A DNA stretch of 64,000 nt from Micromonospora antibiotica. Its GTDB lineage: Bacteria; Actinomycetota; Actinomycetes; Mycobacteriales; Micromonosporaceae. Below the pieces are notes generated by a model. That model was not told the origin of the DNA and ran no database searches. It saw only the letters and a list, made by a program, of their open reading frames with translations. This document shows, in pieces, positions 16,957-25,317 of the stretch. Location: positions 62,001-126,000 of the forward strand of contig NZ_JAGFWR010000018.1 of the NCBI RefSeq assembly GCF_017599305.1, given 5' to 3'. Positions within the stretch are counted from its first letter, which is position 1; the number at the start of each line of letters is the position of its first letter. Position numbers and translations under genes: made by a program.

Positions 16957-17817
16957 TCACTTGCCGCCGGTGACGATGCCCGGGTTGATGCACAGCCCGG
17001 GGGTGGAGCCGTTCTTCTCGGCGATCTCCAGGCAGCGGGACACCTTATCGACCTTGGCGTTGGTCTCGGTGATCTGCTTCTGGATCTCGGCGTTCTTGCG
17101 GTCCTGTTCGAGGTTGCGGGTCTGGGCCAGCTTGTCCTGGAATGCCTTGATGTTGCCCTCGGTCTTGTCGTCGTGGTTGACCCGGGTGATGGTGACGGAC
17201 AGGATGTCGACGTCGCCGGAGAGCCGGCCCTCGGCGTTGCCCCGGATGCCGTCGGCGAACGGCTTGAGGTCGACGTTCAGGTTGCCCGTCCGGGCGTCGA
17301 TCTTCTCCAGCGGGTTGTAGGTGGCGAAGGCGTCGTTGACCGCGCTGTCCAACTGCACCCCCACCCGCTGGCCCCGGAAGCTCTCGAAGTCGCCCTTGTA
17401 GTCCATGAACTGCTTCGGCGCGTTCTCGGGCTTGACCTGCCACTCGATCAGCACTTCCACGCAGGCGTCGGCGAGGGTGCCGGTGCGGACCCGGACACAC
17501 TGGTCGCCGCCGATGTGGTCGTACTTCTGCCGGCCGGCGTCCCACTCGCCGACCTTCTGCCAGGGGGCGACCCACTTCAGACCGGAGCCGGTGACCTCGC
17601 CGGTCGGCTTGTTGAAGCTGGTGACGATGCCGACCGAGCGGATCGGCACGGAGTGCGCGCTCGCTCCCACGCCGAAGAGCACCGTTCCGGCCAGGCAGCC
17701 GAGCGCGACCAGCGCGGCGATGCGCTTGACGCCCGGGTTGCGGGCGATGAGCGTCACCGCGCCGGCGACCGCCAGCCCGATGGCGAGAATGACGGCGAAC
17801 GTGAAGCCGACCGGCAT
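16957..17817 (-). CDS. SPFH/band 7 domain membrane protein
   Basis: 286 residues. Two N-terminal hydrophobic segments (FTFAVILAIGLAVAGAVTLI and ALVALGCLAGTVLFGVGA) precede an SPFH (stomatin/prohibitin) domain at about 55-215, with the GVVTxxxxPTGEV-like entry (VGIVTSFNKPTGEVTGSG) and EVLIEWQVKPENA. A charged coiled-coil region follows (DKLAQTRNLEQDRKNAEIQK) and the C-terminus has two Cys (SRCLEIAEKNG, GLCINPG). SPFH proteins form membrane scaffolds or microdomains. No NfeD or FtsH partner is adjacent, so the client is unknown. Confidence 0.85.
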   Translation of the reverse strand: MPVGFTFAVILAIGLAVAGAVTLIARNPGVKRIAALVALGCLAGTVLFGVGASAHSVPIRSVGIVTSFNKPTGEVTGSGLKWVAPWQKVGEWDAGRQKYDHIGGDQCVRVRTGTLADACVEVLIEWQVKPENAPKQFMDYKGDFESFRGQRVGVQLDSAVNDAFATYNPLEKIDARTGNLNVDLKPFADGIRGNAEGRLSGDVDILSVTITRVNHDDKTEGNIKAFQDKLAQTRNLEQDRKNAEIQKQITETNAKVDKVSRCLEIAEKNGSTPGLCINPGIVTGGK

Positions 17818-17962
17818 GGAGGATCACCCTTCCGGGTTGGTCACAATGTTGATCTTCAACCTAGGGCACCCTGTCAAGCCCGGACCAGCGCTGTGGCCTG
17901 CCGAGGCTCCCACCGCTGCCGTCCCGACCGACCCAGGACCACGACCACGACCACGACCCGGA

Positions 17963-18088
17963 CCAGGGCCCGGACCCGGACCAGGGCCCGGACCCGGACC
18001 AGGGCCCGGACCCGGACCAGGGCCCGGACCCGGACCAGGGCCCGGACCCGGACCAGGGCCCGGACCCGGACCAGGGCCCGGACCCGGA
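17963..18088. repeat. 18-bp intergenic minisatellite, seven perfect copies
   Basis: The unit CCAGGGCCCGGACCCGGA is repeated seven times without a change, preceded by a short ACGACC run (17938-17955) and followed by degenerate copies. It sits in the 362-bp divergent gap between the SPFH gene and the aminotransferase gene. The repeats contain no stop codon in several frames, but I see no gene start for them and treat them as non-coding. Confidence 0.9.
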
Positions 18089-18141
18089 CCCGGGCGGACC
18101 AGGACCTGGGCCCGGTCCGGGCCACCGGGCCCGGATTGGCG

Positions 18142-18179
18142 CTGACGCGCGGGCGGAGGGAGTGGCTAGCGTCGGTAGC
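18142..18179 (+). promoter_or_regulatory. Leaderless promoter of the class V aminotransferase gene
   Basis: CTGACG (18142-18147), a 19-bp spacer, TAGCGT (18167-18172), then exactly 7 bases to the ATG at 18180. No ribosome site is present, which fits a leaderless message. Confidence 0.5.
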
Positions 18180-19217
18180 ATGGAGCTGGAACAGGCACGT
18201 GAGCTGTGGCAGCCGGAGCCGGGCTGGTTGAACACCGCCAGCTACGGGCTCCCACCCGAGCCGGTCTGGACGGCGGTGCAGGGCGCGCTCGCCGACTGGC
18301 GGGTGGGGCGTACCTCGTGGGAGGGGTGGGGAGAAGCGACCGGGCGGTCCCGGGAGGCCTTCGCCGGGCTGATCGGGGTGCCGGTGGCGGACGTCGCGGT
18401 GGCCAGCACCGTGTCGCAACTGCTCGCGCCGATCGCCGCCGCCCTACCCGCCGGGGCCACCGTGGTCGTCCCGGAGGTCGAGTTCACCTCCAACCTGTTC
18501 CCCTGGCTGGTGCAGCAGGAGCGCGGGGTGCGGGTGCGTACCGTGCCGTTGGCCGGTCTGCGGGACGCGATCGACGCCGGCACCGACCTGGTGGCGTTCA
18601 GTCTGGTGCAGTCCGCCGACGGGGCCGTCGCCCCGTACGCCGAGATCGTGGCCGCCGCCCGCGCGCACGACGCGTTGGTGGTGGTGGACGCCACCCAGGC
18701 GTGCGGGTGGCTGCCGTTCGACGGGTCGCTGGCCGACGCGGTCGCGGTGGGGACGTACAAGTGGCTGATGTCGCCGCGCGGCTCGGCGTTGGCCTATCTG
18801 GCTCCGGCGCTGCGGGAGCGGATGCGGCCGGACGCCGCCGGCTGGTACGCGGGTAAGGACCCGCACTCCACCTACTACGGTCCGCCGCTGCGGTTGGCCG
18901 ACGACGCCCGCCGGTTCGACATCTCCCCGGCCTGGTTCAGCTGGGTGGGCACCGCGCCGGCCCTGGAGCTGGTCGCCGCGCTCGGCCCGGCGGTGATCGG
19001 CGCGTACGACGTGGGGTTGGCGAACCGTTTCCTGGCCGGGCTGGGTAAACCACCGGGGCGCAGCGCGATCGTGGCGGTGGAGGTGCCCGACGCGCGGCAG
19101 CGGTTGGCGCGGGCCGGGGTCCGGGCGGCGGTGCGCGCCGGGCAGGTCCGGGTCGCGTTCCACCTCTACACCACCGAGGCGGACGTGGACCTGGCGTTGA
19201 CGGCGTTGACCGACTGA
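18180..19217 (+). CDS. Class V aminotransferase-fold (PLP-dependent) enzyme
   Basis: 345 residues of fold type I. Family landmarks are the N-terminal WLNTASYGLPP, the cofactor strand VVVDATQACGWLP with the PLP-binding Asp, and VGTYKWLMSPRGSALAY with the Schiff-base Lys. The substrate-side region WYAGKDPHSTYYGPPLRLAD resembles the NifS/kynureninase-like branch; the sequence does not show the cysteine-desulfurase active-site Cys loop clearly, so I do not call it a desulfurase. ATG 18180 is preferred over an upstream in-frame start at 18162 because it is 7 bases from a -10 box. The next gene, 63 bp on, is a B12-binding-like protein. Confidence 0.85.
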   Translation: MELEQARELWQPEPGWLNTASYGLPPEPVWTAVQGALADWRVGRTSWEGWGEATGRSREAFAGLIGVPVADVAVASTVSQLLAPIAAALPAGATVVVPEVEFTSNLFPWLVQQERGVRVRTVPLAGLRDAIDAGTDLVAFSLVQSADGAVAPYAEIVAAARAHDALVVVDATQACGWLPFDGSLADAVAVGTYKWLMSPRGSALAYLAPALRERMRPDAAGWYAGKDPHSTYYGPPLRLADDARRFDISPAWFSWVGTAPALELVAALGPAVIGAYDVGLANRFLAGLGKPPGRSAIVAVEVPDARQRLARAGVRAAVRAGQVRVAFHLYTTEADVDLALTALTD

Positions 19218-19280
19218 GCCGCCGCAGATAATCCACCGACGGCGCATCCAGACCGTGCCGTCCGGGCGAATCCCCTGGTA

Positions 19281-19931
19281 ATGGTGAGCTACCCGGGGGT
19301 GCGTCTGGTGTTGACAGATCCGATGCCGGTGGAGGCCGTCGAGACGACCCGCAGGCGGCTCGCGGCAGCCGCCGAGGACCTCGACGCCAACCTGGTCGCC
19401 GCGCTGGTGCTGGAGTTCGCCGCCGACGCCGGGGTGGTGGCGGCCTGGGAGCGGCTCTGCGTGCCGATGCTGGCCGGGCTGCGGGGGCGCGACGCCGCCG
19501 AGATCGCCGTCGAGCACGCCCTGTCCGAGGGCATCCGGATCGGGCTGGACGTGCACCGCCGTGCTCCCGTCCGGCAGTTGCGCGCCGACGGTGTGCTGCT
19601 CGCCGGTGCCGAGCACGAGGCGCACTGCCTGGGCCTGCACGCGGTGGCCGCCGCGCTGCGCGAGCAGGGTCGGGGCTGCCTGCACCTGGGGCCGGACCTA
19701 CCCTGGGCGGCGCTGCGTTCCGCCGTGCTGCGGGCCCGCCCGCGGGTCGTGGTGGTCTGGTCGCAGACACCGGTCACCGGCCGCGCGTACCGCCTGGTCC
19801 GCTTCGGCCGTGATGTCCCGGGGGTACGCGTGTACGCCGCCGGGCCGGGCTGGATCGGGCCCCTGCCGCCCCCGGCGGCCCGGTTGAGCAGCTTCTCCGC
19901 TGCCCTGGCCGCGTGCGGTGTGCCGGCCTGA
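19281..19931 (+). CDS. Stand-alone B12-binding-domain-like protein
   Basis: 216 residues. The N-terminal half (about 15-95) is a helical cap like that of MerR/CarH-type photoreceptors (VLEFAADAGVVAAWERLCVP, then EIAVEHALSEGIRIGL). The C-terminal half is Rossmann-like, with GAEHEAHCLGLHAVAAALRE then GCLHLGPDLPWAALRSAVL. In true cobalamin binders the first segment carries the E/D-x-H-x-x-G lower-axial-ligand motif; here AEHEAHCLG is only a partial match, so cobalamin binding is uncertain. There is no DNA-binding domain. Role unknown; possibly a remnant or partner of a MerR-type regulator. Confidence 0.6.
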   Translation: MVSYPGVRLVLTDPMPVEAVETTRRRLAAAAEDLDANLVAALVLEFAADAGVVAAWERLCVPMLAGLRGRDAAEIAVEHALSEGIRIGLDVHRRAPVRQLRADGVLLAGAEHEAHCLGLHAVAAALREQGRGCLHLGPDLPWAALRSAVLRARPRVVVVWSQTPVTGRAYRLVRFGRDVPGVRVYAAGPGWIGPLPPPAARLSSFSAALAACGVPA

Positions 19932-19974
19932 GTCGCGCTTCGACCGTCCAGGGTGGCGTGACCCGCACCACATC

Positions 19975-20061
19975 CGATACGAACCGGTGCCGTATCGAAA
20001 CATCCCCCTCGTAAGGTGAGTGTCGTTACGAGTCTGCCCCGTATCGTATTGCCGGTACGGG
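19975..20061 (+). promoter_or_regulatory. Multiple inverted repeats upstream of the second exporter (TetR operator candidate)
   Basis: CGATACG (19975-19981) and CGTATCG (19991-19997) are perfect inverted 7-mers 9 bases apart. The same CGTATCG recurs at 20040-20046 inside a second inverted repeat CCCGTA (20038-20043) / TACGGG (20056-20061). A weaker CGTAA/TTACG pair lies at 20010-20030. They cluster 25-110 bp before the exporter ATG at 20087, the expected place for a repressor site. Confidence 0.5.
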
Positions 20062-20086
20062 TGAACCGGGGGGAGCACCGGAGCGT

Positions 20087-21652
20087 ATGCAACCGCACGA
20101 GAACACCGGACATCCGAGACGATGGGCGATCCTCGGCGTGCTGGTGGTCAGCCTGCTCGTCGTCGTCCTCGACAACACCATCCTCAACGTCGCGCTGCGT
20201 ACCCTGGCCGACCCGGTGCACGGCCTCGGGGCCAGCCAGGGCGAGCTGGAGTGGGCGATCAACTCCTACACCCTCGTCTTCGCCGGCCTGCTGTTCACCT
20301 TCGGGGTGCTCGGGGACCGGGCCGGCCGCCGCCGGTTCCTGCTCATCGGCCTGGTCCTGTTCGGCCTGTCGTCCCTGCTGTCGGCGTACGCGCAGAGCCC
20401 CGGCCAGCTGATCGCGGCCCGCGCCCTGATGGGCATCGGTGGCGCGGCGATCATGCCGGTCACCCTGTCGATCATCTCCAACGTGTTCGACCCCCGGGAA
20501 CGGGGCCGCGCGATCGGCGTCTGGGCCGGCGCGGTCGGCCTGGCGGTGGCGATCGGCCCGATCCTCGGCGGCGCGCTGCTGGAGCACTTCTGGTGGGGCT
20601 CGGTCTTCCTGATCAACGTGCCGGTGGTGGTGCTCGGCGTGCTGCTGGTCGCCCTGCTGGTGCCCGAGTCCCGCGACCCCCGGCCCGGCCGGGTCGACAT
20701 CCTCGGCGTGCTGCTGTCGGTCGTCGGACTGGTCGCGCTGACCTACGGCATCATCGACGGCGGCGAGCACGGCTTCGGCCGGCCCACGGTCTGGGCCGCC
20801 ATCCTGGGCGGAGTGGCGGTGCTGGCCTGGTTCGTCGAGCACGAGCGGCGCAGTGACCATCCGTCGCTGGACGTCCGGCTGTTCCGGGTGCCCCGGTTCG
20901 CCGCGCCGGTGGCGATCGTCGGCCTGGTCTTCTTCGCCGCGATGGGCGTGATGTTCTTCAGCTCGTTCTACATGCAGCTGGTCCGGGGCTACAGCCCGTT
21001 GGAGACCGGCCTGTTCTTCCTGCCGTTCGCCGGGGCCCAGCTGGTCTTCGCGCCGCGCAGCGCCGCGATGGTGCGCCGGTACGGCGGCCGGGCGGTCGCC
21101 ACGGTCGGCCTCGTGCTGACCGCCGTGGCGCTGGCCGCGTTCGCCTTCATCGACGCCACCACGCCGATCTGGGTGGTGCTGGTGGCCTTCTTCCTCCAGG
21201 GCGTCGGGATGGCGAACATCATGCCCCCGGCCACCGAGTCGATCATGTCGGCGCTGCCCCGCGAGAAGGCCGGCGTCGGCTCGGCGGTCAGCAACACCGT
21301 CCGCCAGGTCGCCGGCGCGCTGGGCGTCGCGGTCCTCGGCTCGGTGCTGTCCGCCGTCTACCGGCAGGACATCGCCGCGACCGTCGACAGCCTGCCCGCC
21401 CCCGCCCGGGAGGCGGCCACCGAGTCGGTCTCCGGGGCGTACGCGGCGGCGGCGCAGGTCGGCCCGGCGGCACCGAAGCTGATCGCGGCGGCCAACGACG
21501 CGTTCGTCTCGGCCATGCACTGGGCGGCGGCGATCTCCGCGGTGGTGGCCGCCCTCGGCATCCTCATCGTGCTGCGCTGGATGCCGGGCCGCACCGCCAC
21601 GGCCACCGACGCGACGCCGGTGGCGGAGCGGGAACTGGCCGCAACCACATAG
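20087..21652 (+). CDS. DHA2-family (14-TM) drug:H+ antiporter
   Basis: 521 residues of the MFS. The first helix has the family motif LVVVLDNTILNVALRTL (motif D1, with its Asp), then FGVLGDRAGRRRFLL (motif A) and AVGLAVAIGPILGGALLEHF (motif C). Hydrophobicity gives about 14 helices; the Ala/Thr-rich C-terminal tail is cytosolic. A purine-rich GGGGGGAGCACC stretch lies before the ATG. The TetR gene 11 bp downstream probably regulates it through the repeats upstream. It is related to but clearly different from the exporter at 9656. Confidence 0.92.
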   Translation: MQPHENTGHPRRWAILGVLVVSLLVVVLDNTILNVALRTLADPVHGLGASQGELEWAINSYTLVFAGLLFTFGVLGDRAGRRRFLLIGLVLFGLSSLLSAYAQSPGQLIAARALMGIGGAAIMPVTLSIISNVFDPRERGRAIGVWAGAVGLAVAIGPILGGALLEHFWWGSVFLINVPVVVLGVLLVALLVPESRDPRPGRVDILGVLLSVVGLVALTYGIIDGGEHGFGRPTVWAAILGGVAVLAWFVEHERRSDHPSLDVRLFRVPRFAAPVAIVGLVFFAAMGVMFFSSFYMQLVRGYSPLETGLFFLPFAGAQLVFAPRSAAMVRRYGGRAVATVGLVLTAVALAAFAFIDATTPIWVVLVAFFLQGVGMANIMPPATESIMSALPREKAGVGSAVSNTVRQVAGALGVAVLGSVLSAVYRQDIAATVDSLPAPAREAATESVSGAYAAAAQVGPAAPKLIAAANDAFVSAMHWAAAISAVVAALGILIVLRWMPGRTATATDATPVAERELAATT

Positions 21653-21663
21653 GGCCGGGAAGA

Positions 21664-22272
21664 ATGTCTGACATGAACCCCACCGCCGATGCTCCGCGGT
21701 CGCCCGGGCGACCGCGGAGCGTCCGCGCGGACGAGGCCATCGTCGAGGCCACCCTGGACCTGCTCGCCGAGGGCAGCACCATCGAGGCACTGTCGATCGA
21801 GGCGATCGCGGCCCGCGCCGGGGTGGGCAAGGCCACCATCTACCGCCGCTGGCCCGGCAAGGACGCCCTGCTGCTCGACGCCCTGCGCCGGCTCAAGGGG
21901 GTGGTCCCCCAGCCGGCCGGGCACTCCGTGCGCGACGACCTGGTGCTGTTGGTCGGTGCGGTCGGGCACAACATCGACCCCCGGGCCGAGCGGATCATGC
22001 CGTGCCTGGTGCCCGAGGTGAACCGCAGCCCGGACCACTTCCAGCTCTACCAGAACATCATCGAGCCCCGCCGCAAGATCATGCGGGAGGTGCTCCGCCG
22101 GGGCGTGGCCACCGGCGAACTGCGCGCCGATCTCGACATCGAGGTGGCCATGGCGCTGCTCACCGGGCCGATGCTGGTCCAGCGGCTGCTGCGCTGGCAC
22201 CCGGAGCTGGACGACCGGTTGCTCCCCGAACGGGTCGTCGATGGCGTGCTCGACGGCCTGCGTACCCGCTGA
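21664..22272 (+). CDS. TetR-family regulator of the adjacent exporter
   Basis: 202 residues. The N-terminal HTH is well formed: RPRSVRADEAIVEATLDLLA, IEALSIEAIAARAGVGKATI and YRRWPGKDALLLDAL. The C-terminal domain has the TetR_C-like segment NRSPDHFQLYQNIIEPRRKI that is common in AcrR/YcfQ-like relatives. It is co-transcribed behind the DHA2 exporter, the reverse order of the TetR/exporter pair at 8992. A GC-rich hairpin (22279-22305) follows the stop. Confidence 0.92.
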   Translation: MSDMNPTADAPRSPGRPRSVRADEAIVEATLDLLAEGSTIEALSIEAIAARAGVGKATIYRRWPGKDALLLDALRRLKGVVPQPAGHSVRDDLVLLVGAVGHNIDPRAERIMPCLVPEVNRSPDHFQLYQNIIEPRRKIMREVLRRGVATGELRADLDIEVAMALLTGPMLVQRLLRWHPELDDRLLPERVVDGVLDGLRTR

Positions 22273-22278
22273 GCCCCA

Positions 22279-22305
22279 CCGGCGGGCGGCGTGTCCGCCC
22301 ACCGG
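22279..22305 (+). terminator. Hairpin after the TetR gene
   Basis: CCGGCGGGCGG (22279-22289) pairs with CCGCCCACCGG (22295-22305) except for one C-A mismatch; it begins 7 bases after the stop and separates the exporter operon from ruvC. Confidence 0.5.
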
Positions 22306-22369
22306 CGTGTCGGGGTGGACCAGTAGGGTGTCGAACACCCGTACTGTCGAGGGGCCTGGAGGAGACGGC

Positions 22370-22897
22370 GTGCGTGTGCTGGGCGTCGACCCGGGGCTGA
22401 CCCGGTGCGGGGTCGGCGTGGTCGAGGGCGTGCCGGGGCGGCCCTGCTCGCTGGTCGCCTACTACGTCGTCTACACCGATCCCGCCGACGACCTGTCGCT
22501 GCGGCTGCTGCACCTGGACCGGTCGTTGACCGGCCTGGTCGCCGAGCACCGACCCGACGCGGTCGCCGTGGAGCGGGTGTTCAGCCAGCACAACGTGCGC
22601 ACCGTGATGGGCACCGCCCAGGCCAGCGGGATCGCCGTGCTGGCCGGGGCGCGGGCCGGGCTGCCGGTGCAGACCTACACGCCGAGCGAGGTCAAGGCCG
22701 CGGTGACCGGGTCCGGTCAGGCCGACAAGAAGCAGATGACCGCCATGGTCACCCGGCTGCTGCGGCTGGCCGAGCCGCCCAAGCCGGCCGACGCGGCGGA
22801 CGCCCTGGCCCTGGCCATCTGCCACGTGTGGCGGGGCGGCACCCGGTCCAAGCTGGCCGAGGCCGCCGACCGGGTTCGACGAGGAGGAGCACGATGA
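22370..22897 (+). CDS. ruvC: Holliday junction resolvase RuvC
   Basis: 175 residues, normal RuvC length. The acidic catalytic residues are visible: Asp7 in VLGVDPGLTRCG, the Glu in AVAVERVFSQHN, and the C-terminal pair in PADAADALALAICH. It cuts Holliday junctions symmetrically at the end of recombinational repair. The GTG at 22370 follows a strong GGAGGAG site; in-frame sequence further upstream is out of the family. A TAGGGT -10-like box is at 22324-22329. The stop overlaps the ruvA start as ATGA. Confidence 0.97.
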   Translation: MRVLGVDPGLTRCGVGVVEGVPGRPCSLVAYYVVYTDPADDLSLRLLHLDRSLTGLVAEHRPDAVAVERVFSQHNVRTVMGTAQASGIAVLAGARAGLPVQTYTPSEVKAAVTGSGQADKKQMTAMVTRLLRLAEPPKPADAADALALAICHVWRGGTRSKLAEAADRVRRGGAR

Positions 22898-23496
22898 TCG
22901 CCAGCGTGCGCGGCACGGTGACCGCGACCGGTCCGGACCATGCCGTGGTGGAGGTCGGGGGGATCGGCCTGGCGGTGCAGTGCGCCCCCGGCACCCTGGC
23001 CGAGCTGCGGGTCGGCCAGCCGGCCCGGCTCGCCACCAGCCTGGTGGTCCGGGAGGACTCGCTCACCCTCTACGGCTTCGCCGACGACGACGCCAAGCAG
23101 CTGTTCGAGCTGCTCCAGACGGCCAGCGGGGTCGGCCCGCGGCTGGCCCAGGCGGTGCTGGCCGTGCACACCCCGGACGCGGTGCGCAAGGCCATCGCCA
23201 ACGCCGACACCGCTGCCCTGACCCGGGTGCCGGGGATCGGCAAGAAGGGCGCCGAGCGGCTGGTCCTGGAGCTGCGTGACCGGATCGGCCCGGTGCCGGT
23301 GGGGCCCGACGGCGCGGCCGGGGTGACCGCCGGGGCCTGGCCGGACCAGGTCCGCCAGGCGCTGGTCGGGCTCGGCTGGACGGCCGGGCAGGCCGACCAG
23401 GCGGTGGCCGCCGTGGCGGAGACCGTCGACGGCCCCACCCCGCCGGTGCCGGTCCTGCTCAAGCAGGCCATCCGACTGCTCGGCCGGACCCGGTGA
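22894..23496 (+). CDS. ruvA: Holliday junction branch-migration protein RuvA
   Basis: 200 residues with the three RuvA domains: the OB fold (1-65: MIASVRGTVTATGPDHAVVE), the tandem helix-hairpin-helix region (LQTASGVGPRLAQAVLAVH and LTRVPGIGKKGAERLVLELR), and a flexible C-terminal domain (about 150-200) that contacts RuvB. The tetramer binds the four-way junction and loads RuvB. ATG 22894 overlaps the ruvC stop and has a GAGGAGGAG site. Confidence 0.97.
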   Translation: MIASVRGTVTATGPDHAVVEVGGIGLAVQCAPGTLAELRVGQPARLATSLVVREDSLTLYGFADDDAKQLFELLQTASGVGPRLAQAVLAVHTPDAVRKAIANADTAALTRVPGIGKKGAERLVLELRDRIGPVPVGPDGAAGVTAGAWPDQVRQALVGLGWTAGQADQAVAAVAETVDGPTPPVPVLLKQAIRLLGRTR

Positions 23497-23539
23497 CCGG
23501 CGTGGCACGGCCGGCACGGTCGCGGTCGGGGCGGCCGGC

Positions 23540-24604
23540 ATGAGCGGCGACGGCCTGGTCTCGGCGTACGCCGACGACGCGGAGCGGGACGCCGAGGTCA
23601 GCGTCCGGCCGAAGCGGCTCGACGAGTTCATCGCCCAGCACCGGGTCCGCGACCAGCTCGACCTGCTGTTGCAGGGCGCGATGCGGCGCGGCGCCCCGCC
23701 CGACCACATCCTGCTGTCGGGGCCGCCCGGCCTCGGGAAGACGACGTTGGCCAACATCGTGGCCGCCGAGCTGGGTTCCGGTATCCGGGTGACCAGCGGG
23801 CCGGTTATCGAGCGCTCCGGCGACCTGGCCGCCATCCTGACCAGCCTCGCCGAGGGCGACGTGCTGTTCATCGACGAGATTCACCGGATCGCCAAGCCGG
23901 CGGAGGAGCTGCTCTACAGCGCGATGGAGGACTTCCGGGTCGACGTGATCGTCGGCAAGGGGCCGGGGGCCACCGCCATCCCGCTGGACGTGGAGCCGTT
24001 CACCCTGGTCGGTGCCACCACCCGGTCCGGCCTGCTGACCGGTCCGATGCGGGACCGGTTCGGTTTCGTCGCGCACCTCGACTTCTACTCCCCGGCCGAC
24101 CTGGAGGCGTTGCTGCACCGGTCGGCGCGCATCCTGGGCGTGCCGATCACCCCGGAGGGGGCGGTGGAGATCTCCGGCCGGTCCCGGGGCACGCCCCGGA
24201 TCGCCAACCGGCTGCTGCGCCGGGTGCGCGACTACGCCGAGGTCCGGGCCGAGGGGGTGGTCACCCTGGAGACCGCGCGCGCTGCCCTGACCGTCTACGA
24301 CGTGGACGCCCTGGGGCTGGACCGGCTGGACCGGGCGGTGCTGACCGCGCTGGTCGACTCGTTCCGGGGCGGGCCGGTGGGCCTGTCCACCCTGGCGGTG
24401 GCGGTGGGGGAGCAGCCGGACACGGTGGAGGAGGTCTGCGAGCCGTTCCTCGTCCGCGCTGGACTGCTGGCCCGTACGCCCCGGGGGCGGGTGGCCACCG
24501 AGGCGGCCTGGCGGCACCTCGGCCGGACACCACCAAATGGTACATTTGGCATGGAAGCCCCCGCTGTGCCTGATCTGTTCTCGAACGCGCCCGATCCACC
24601 GTGA
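23540..24604 (+). CDS. ruvB: Holliday junction branch-migration ATPase RuvB
   Basis: 354 residues. AAA+ motor with Walker A GPPGLGKTT, Walker B LFIDEIHR, sensor 1 VGATTR and the arginine-finger region MRDRFG; the C-terminal winged helix is present (GLSTLAVAVGEQPDTVEEVC). It drives branch migration together with RuvA and RuvC. The last 20 residues (FGMEAPAVPDLFSNAP) extend slightly past the usual end. The start is 43 bp after ruvA. Confidence 0.97.
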   Translation: MSGDGLVSAYADDAERDAEVSVRPKRLDEFIAQHRVRDQLDLLLQGAMRRGAPPDHILLSGPPGLGKTTLANIVAAELGSGIRVTSGPVIERSGDLAAILTSLAEGDVLFIDEIHRIAKPAEELLYSAMEDFRVDVIVGKGPGATAIPLDVEPFTLVGATTRSGLLTGPMRDRFGFVAHLDFYSPADLEALLHRSARILGVPITPEGAVEISGRSRGTPRIANRLLRRVRDYAEVRAEGVVTLETARAALTVYDVDALGLDRLDRAVLTALVDSFRGGPVGLSTLAVAVGEQPDTVEEVCEPFLVRAGLLARTPRGRVATEAAWRHLGRTPPNGTFGMEAPAVPDLFSNAPDPP

Positions 24605-24626
24605 TCTGAACGTGATCTGCGCCGCA

Positions 24627-24656
24627 TTCGGCGTTCCCAGGTGCAGGGATTAGACT
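24627..24656 (+). promoter_or_regulatory. Probable promoter of the yajC-sec cluster
   Basis: TTCGGC (24627-24632), an 18-bp spacer and TAGACT (24651-24656) lie in the 138-bp gap after ruvB. Start of transcription near 24663 would give a leader of about 80 bases ahead of the yajC GTG. Confidence 0.45.
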
Positions 24657-24742
24657 CGCCGCGGTCTGTACAGGATGTGAATATCCGCCTCCGCTCCGGC
24701 GCGCACCGCGCCGAACGGGGGCCAATGGGAAGGTCGCACACC

Positions 24743-25090
24743 GTGCTTTACGCAGCACAGTCCGGCGGAGGCGCCGGCAGTCTGACGCCGATCATCATGA
24801 TCGCCCTGCTCTTCGGGGTCATGTACTTCATGATGATCCGGCCGCAGCAGAAGCGCCGCCGCGAGGCCGAGGCCATGCAGTCCGCGCTCGGCCCCGGTGA
24901 CGAGGTCGTCACCATCGGCGGGCTCTACGGCACGGTCGTGGGCGTCGAGGACGACACCGTGCTGCTGGAGGTGGCTCCCGGCGTGCAGTCCCGTTACGCC
25001 CGGCCGGCCATCGCCCGGGTGGTCACCCGGGCGGAGCGTCCGGAGGCCGACGAGCCGGTCATCGAGGACGCGGAAGCCGTCAAGGAGTGA
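24743..25090 (+). CDS. yajC: Preprotein translocase accessory subunit YajC
   Basis: About 115 residues. One N-terminal membrane helix (LTPIIMIALLFGVMYFMMIR) and the YajC signature RPQQKRRREAEAM, then GDEVVTIGGLYGTVVGVEDD. It associates with SecDF at the Sec channel. The GTG at 24743 is preferred: a GGGAAGG site (24727-24733) lies 9 bases upstream and the protein then begins just ahead of the membrane helix; an ATG at 24725 and one at 24641 are in frame but would add atypical residues. Confidence 0.93.
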   Translation: MLYAAQSGGGAGSLTPIIMIALLFGVMYFMMIRPQQKRRREAEAMQSALGPGDEVVTIGGLYGTVVGVEDDTVLLEVAPGVQSRYARPAIARVVTRAERPEADEPVIEDAEAVKE

Positions 25091-25091
25091 G

Positions 25092-25124
25092 TGTCACGCC
25101 CGCCCCGCCGGGGTGGGCGTGACA
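25092..25124 (+). terminator. Hairpin between yajC and secD
   Basis: TGTCACGCCCGCCCC (25092-25106) pairs with 25110-25124 over 15 positions with one G-U wobble and a 3-base loop. It starts immediately after the yajC stop, so it may end or attenuate the yajC transcript before secD. The rest of the gap to 25317 shows nothing else I can name. Confidence 0.65.
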
Positions 25125-25317
25125 GGACAACTGGATAGGTGGGCCGGTCCCCGGGGCCGGCACGCGCGCCCCGCCGTCCGACGCCCCCACGTCGGCGGTG
25201 GTACGCCGTGCCGCACGGTCGGGAGCGGTCCGCGCAGAGCACGTCGGGGCGGGAACCCCGCTCCGACCTCGTCGCCGCTGCGCCGGCGGCGCGACCGTTA
25301 CAGGGAGACAGACAGCC

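Noticed and set aside
17963..18088. 18-bp repeats as a CRISPR array
   Set aside because: Units are contiguous with no spacers, and there are no cas genes.
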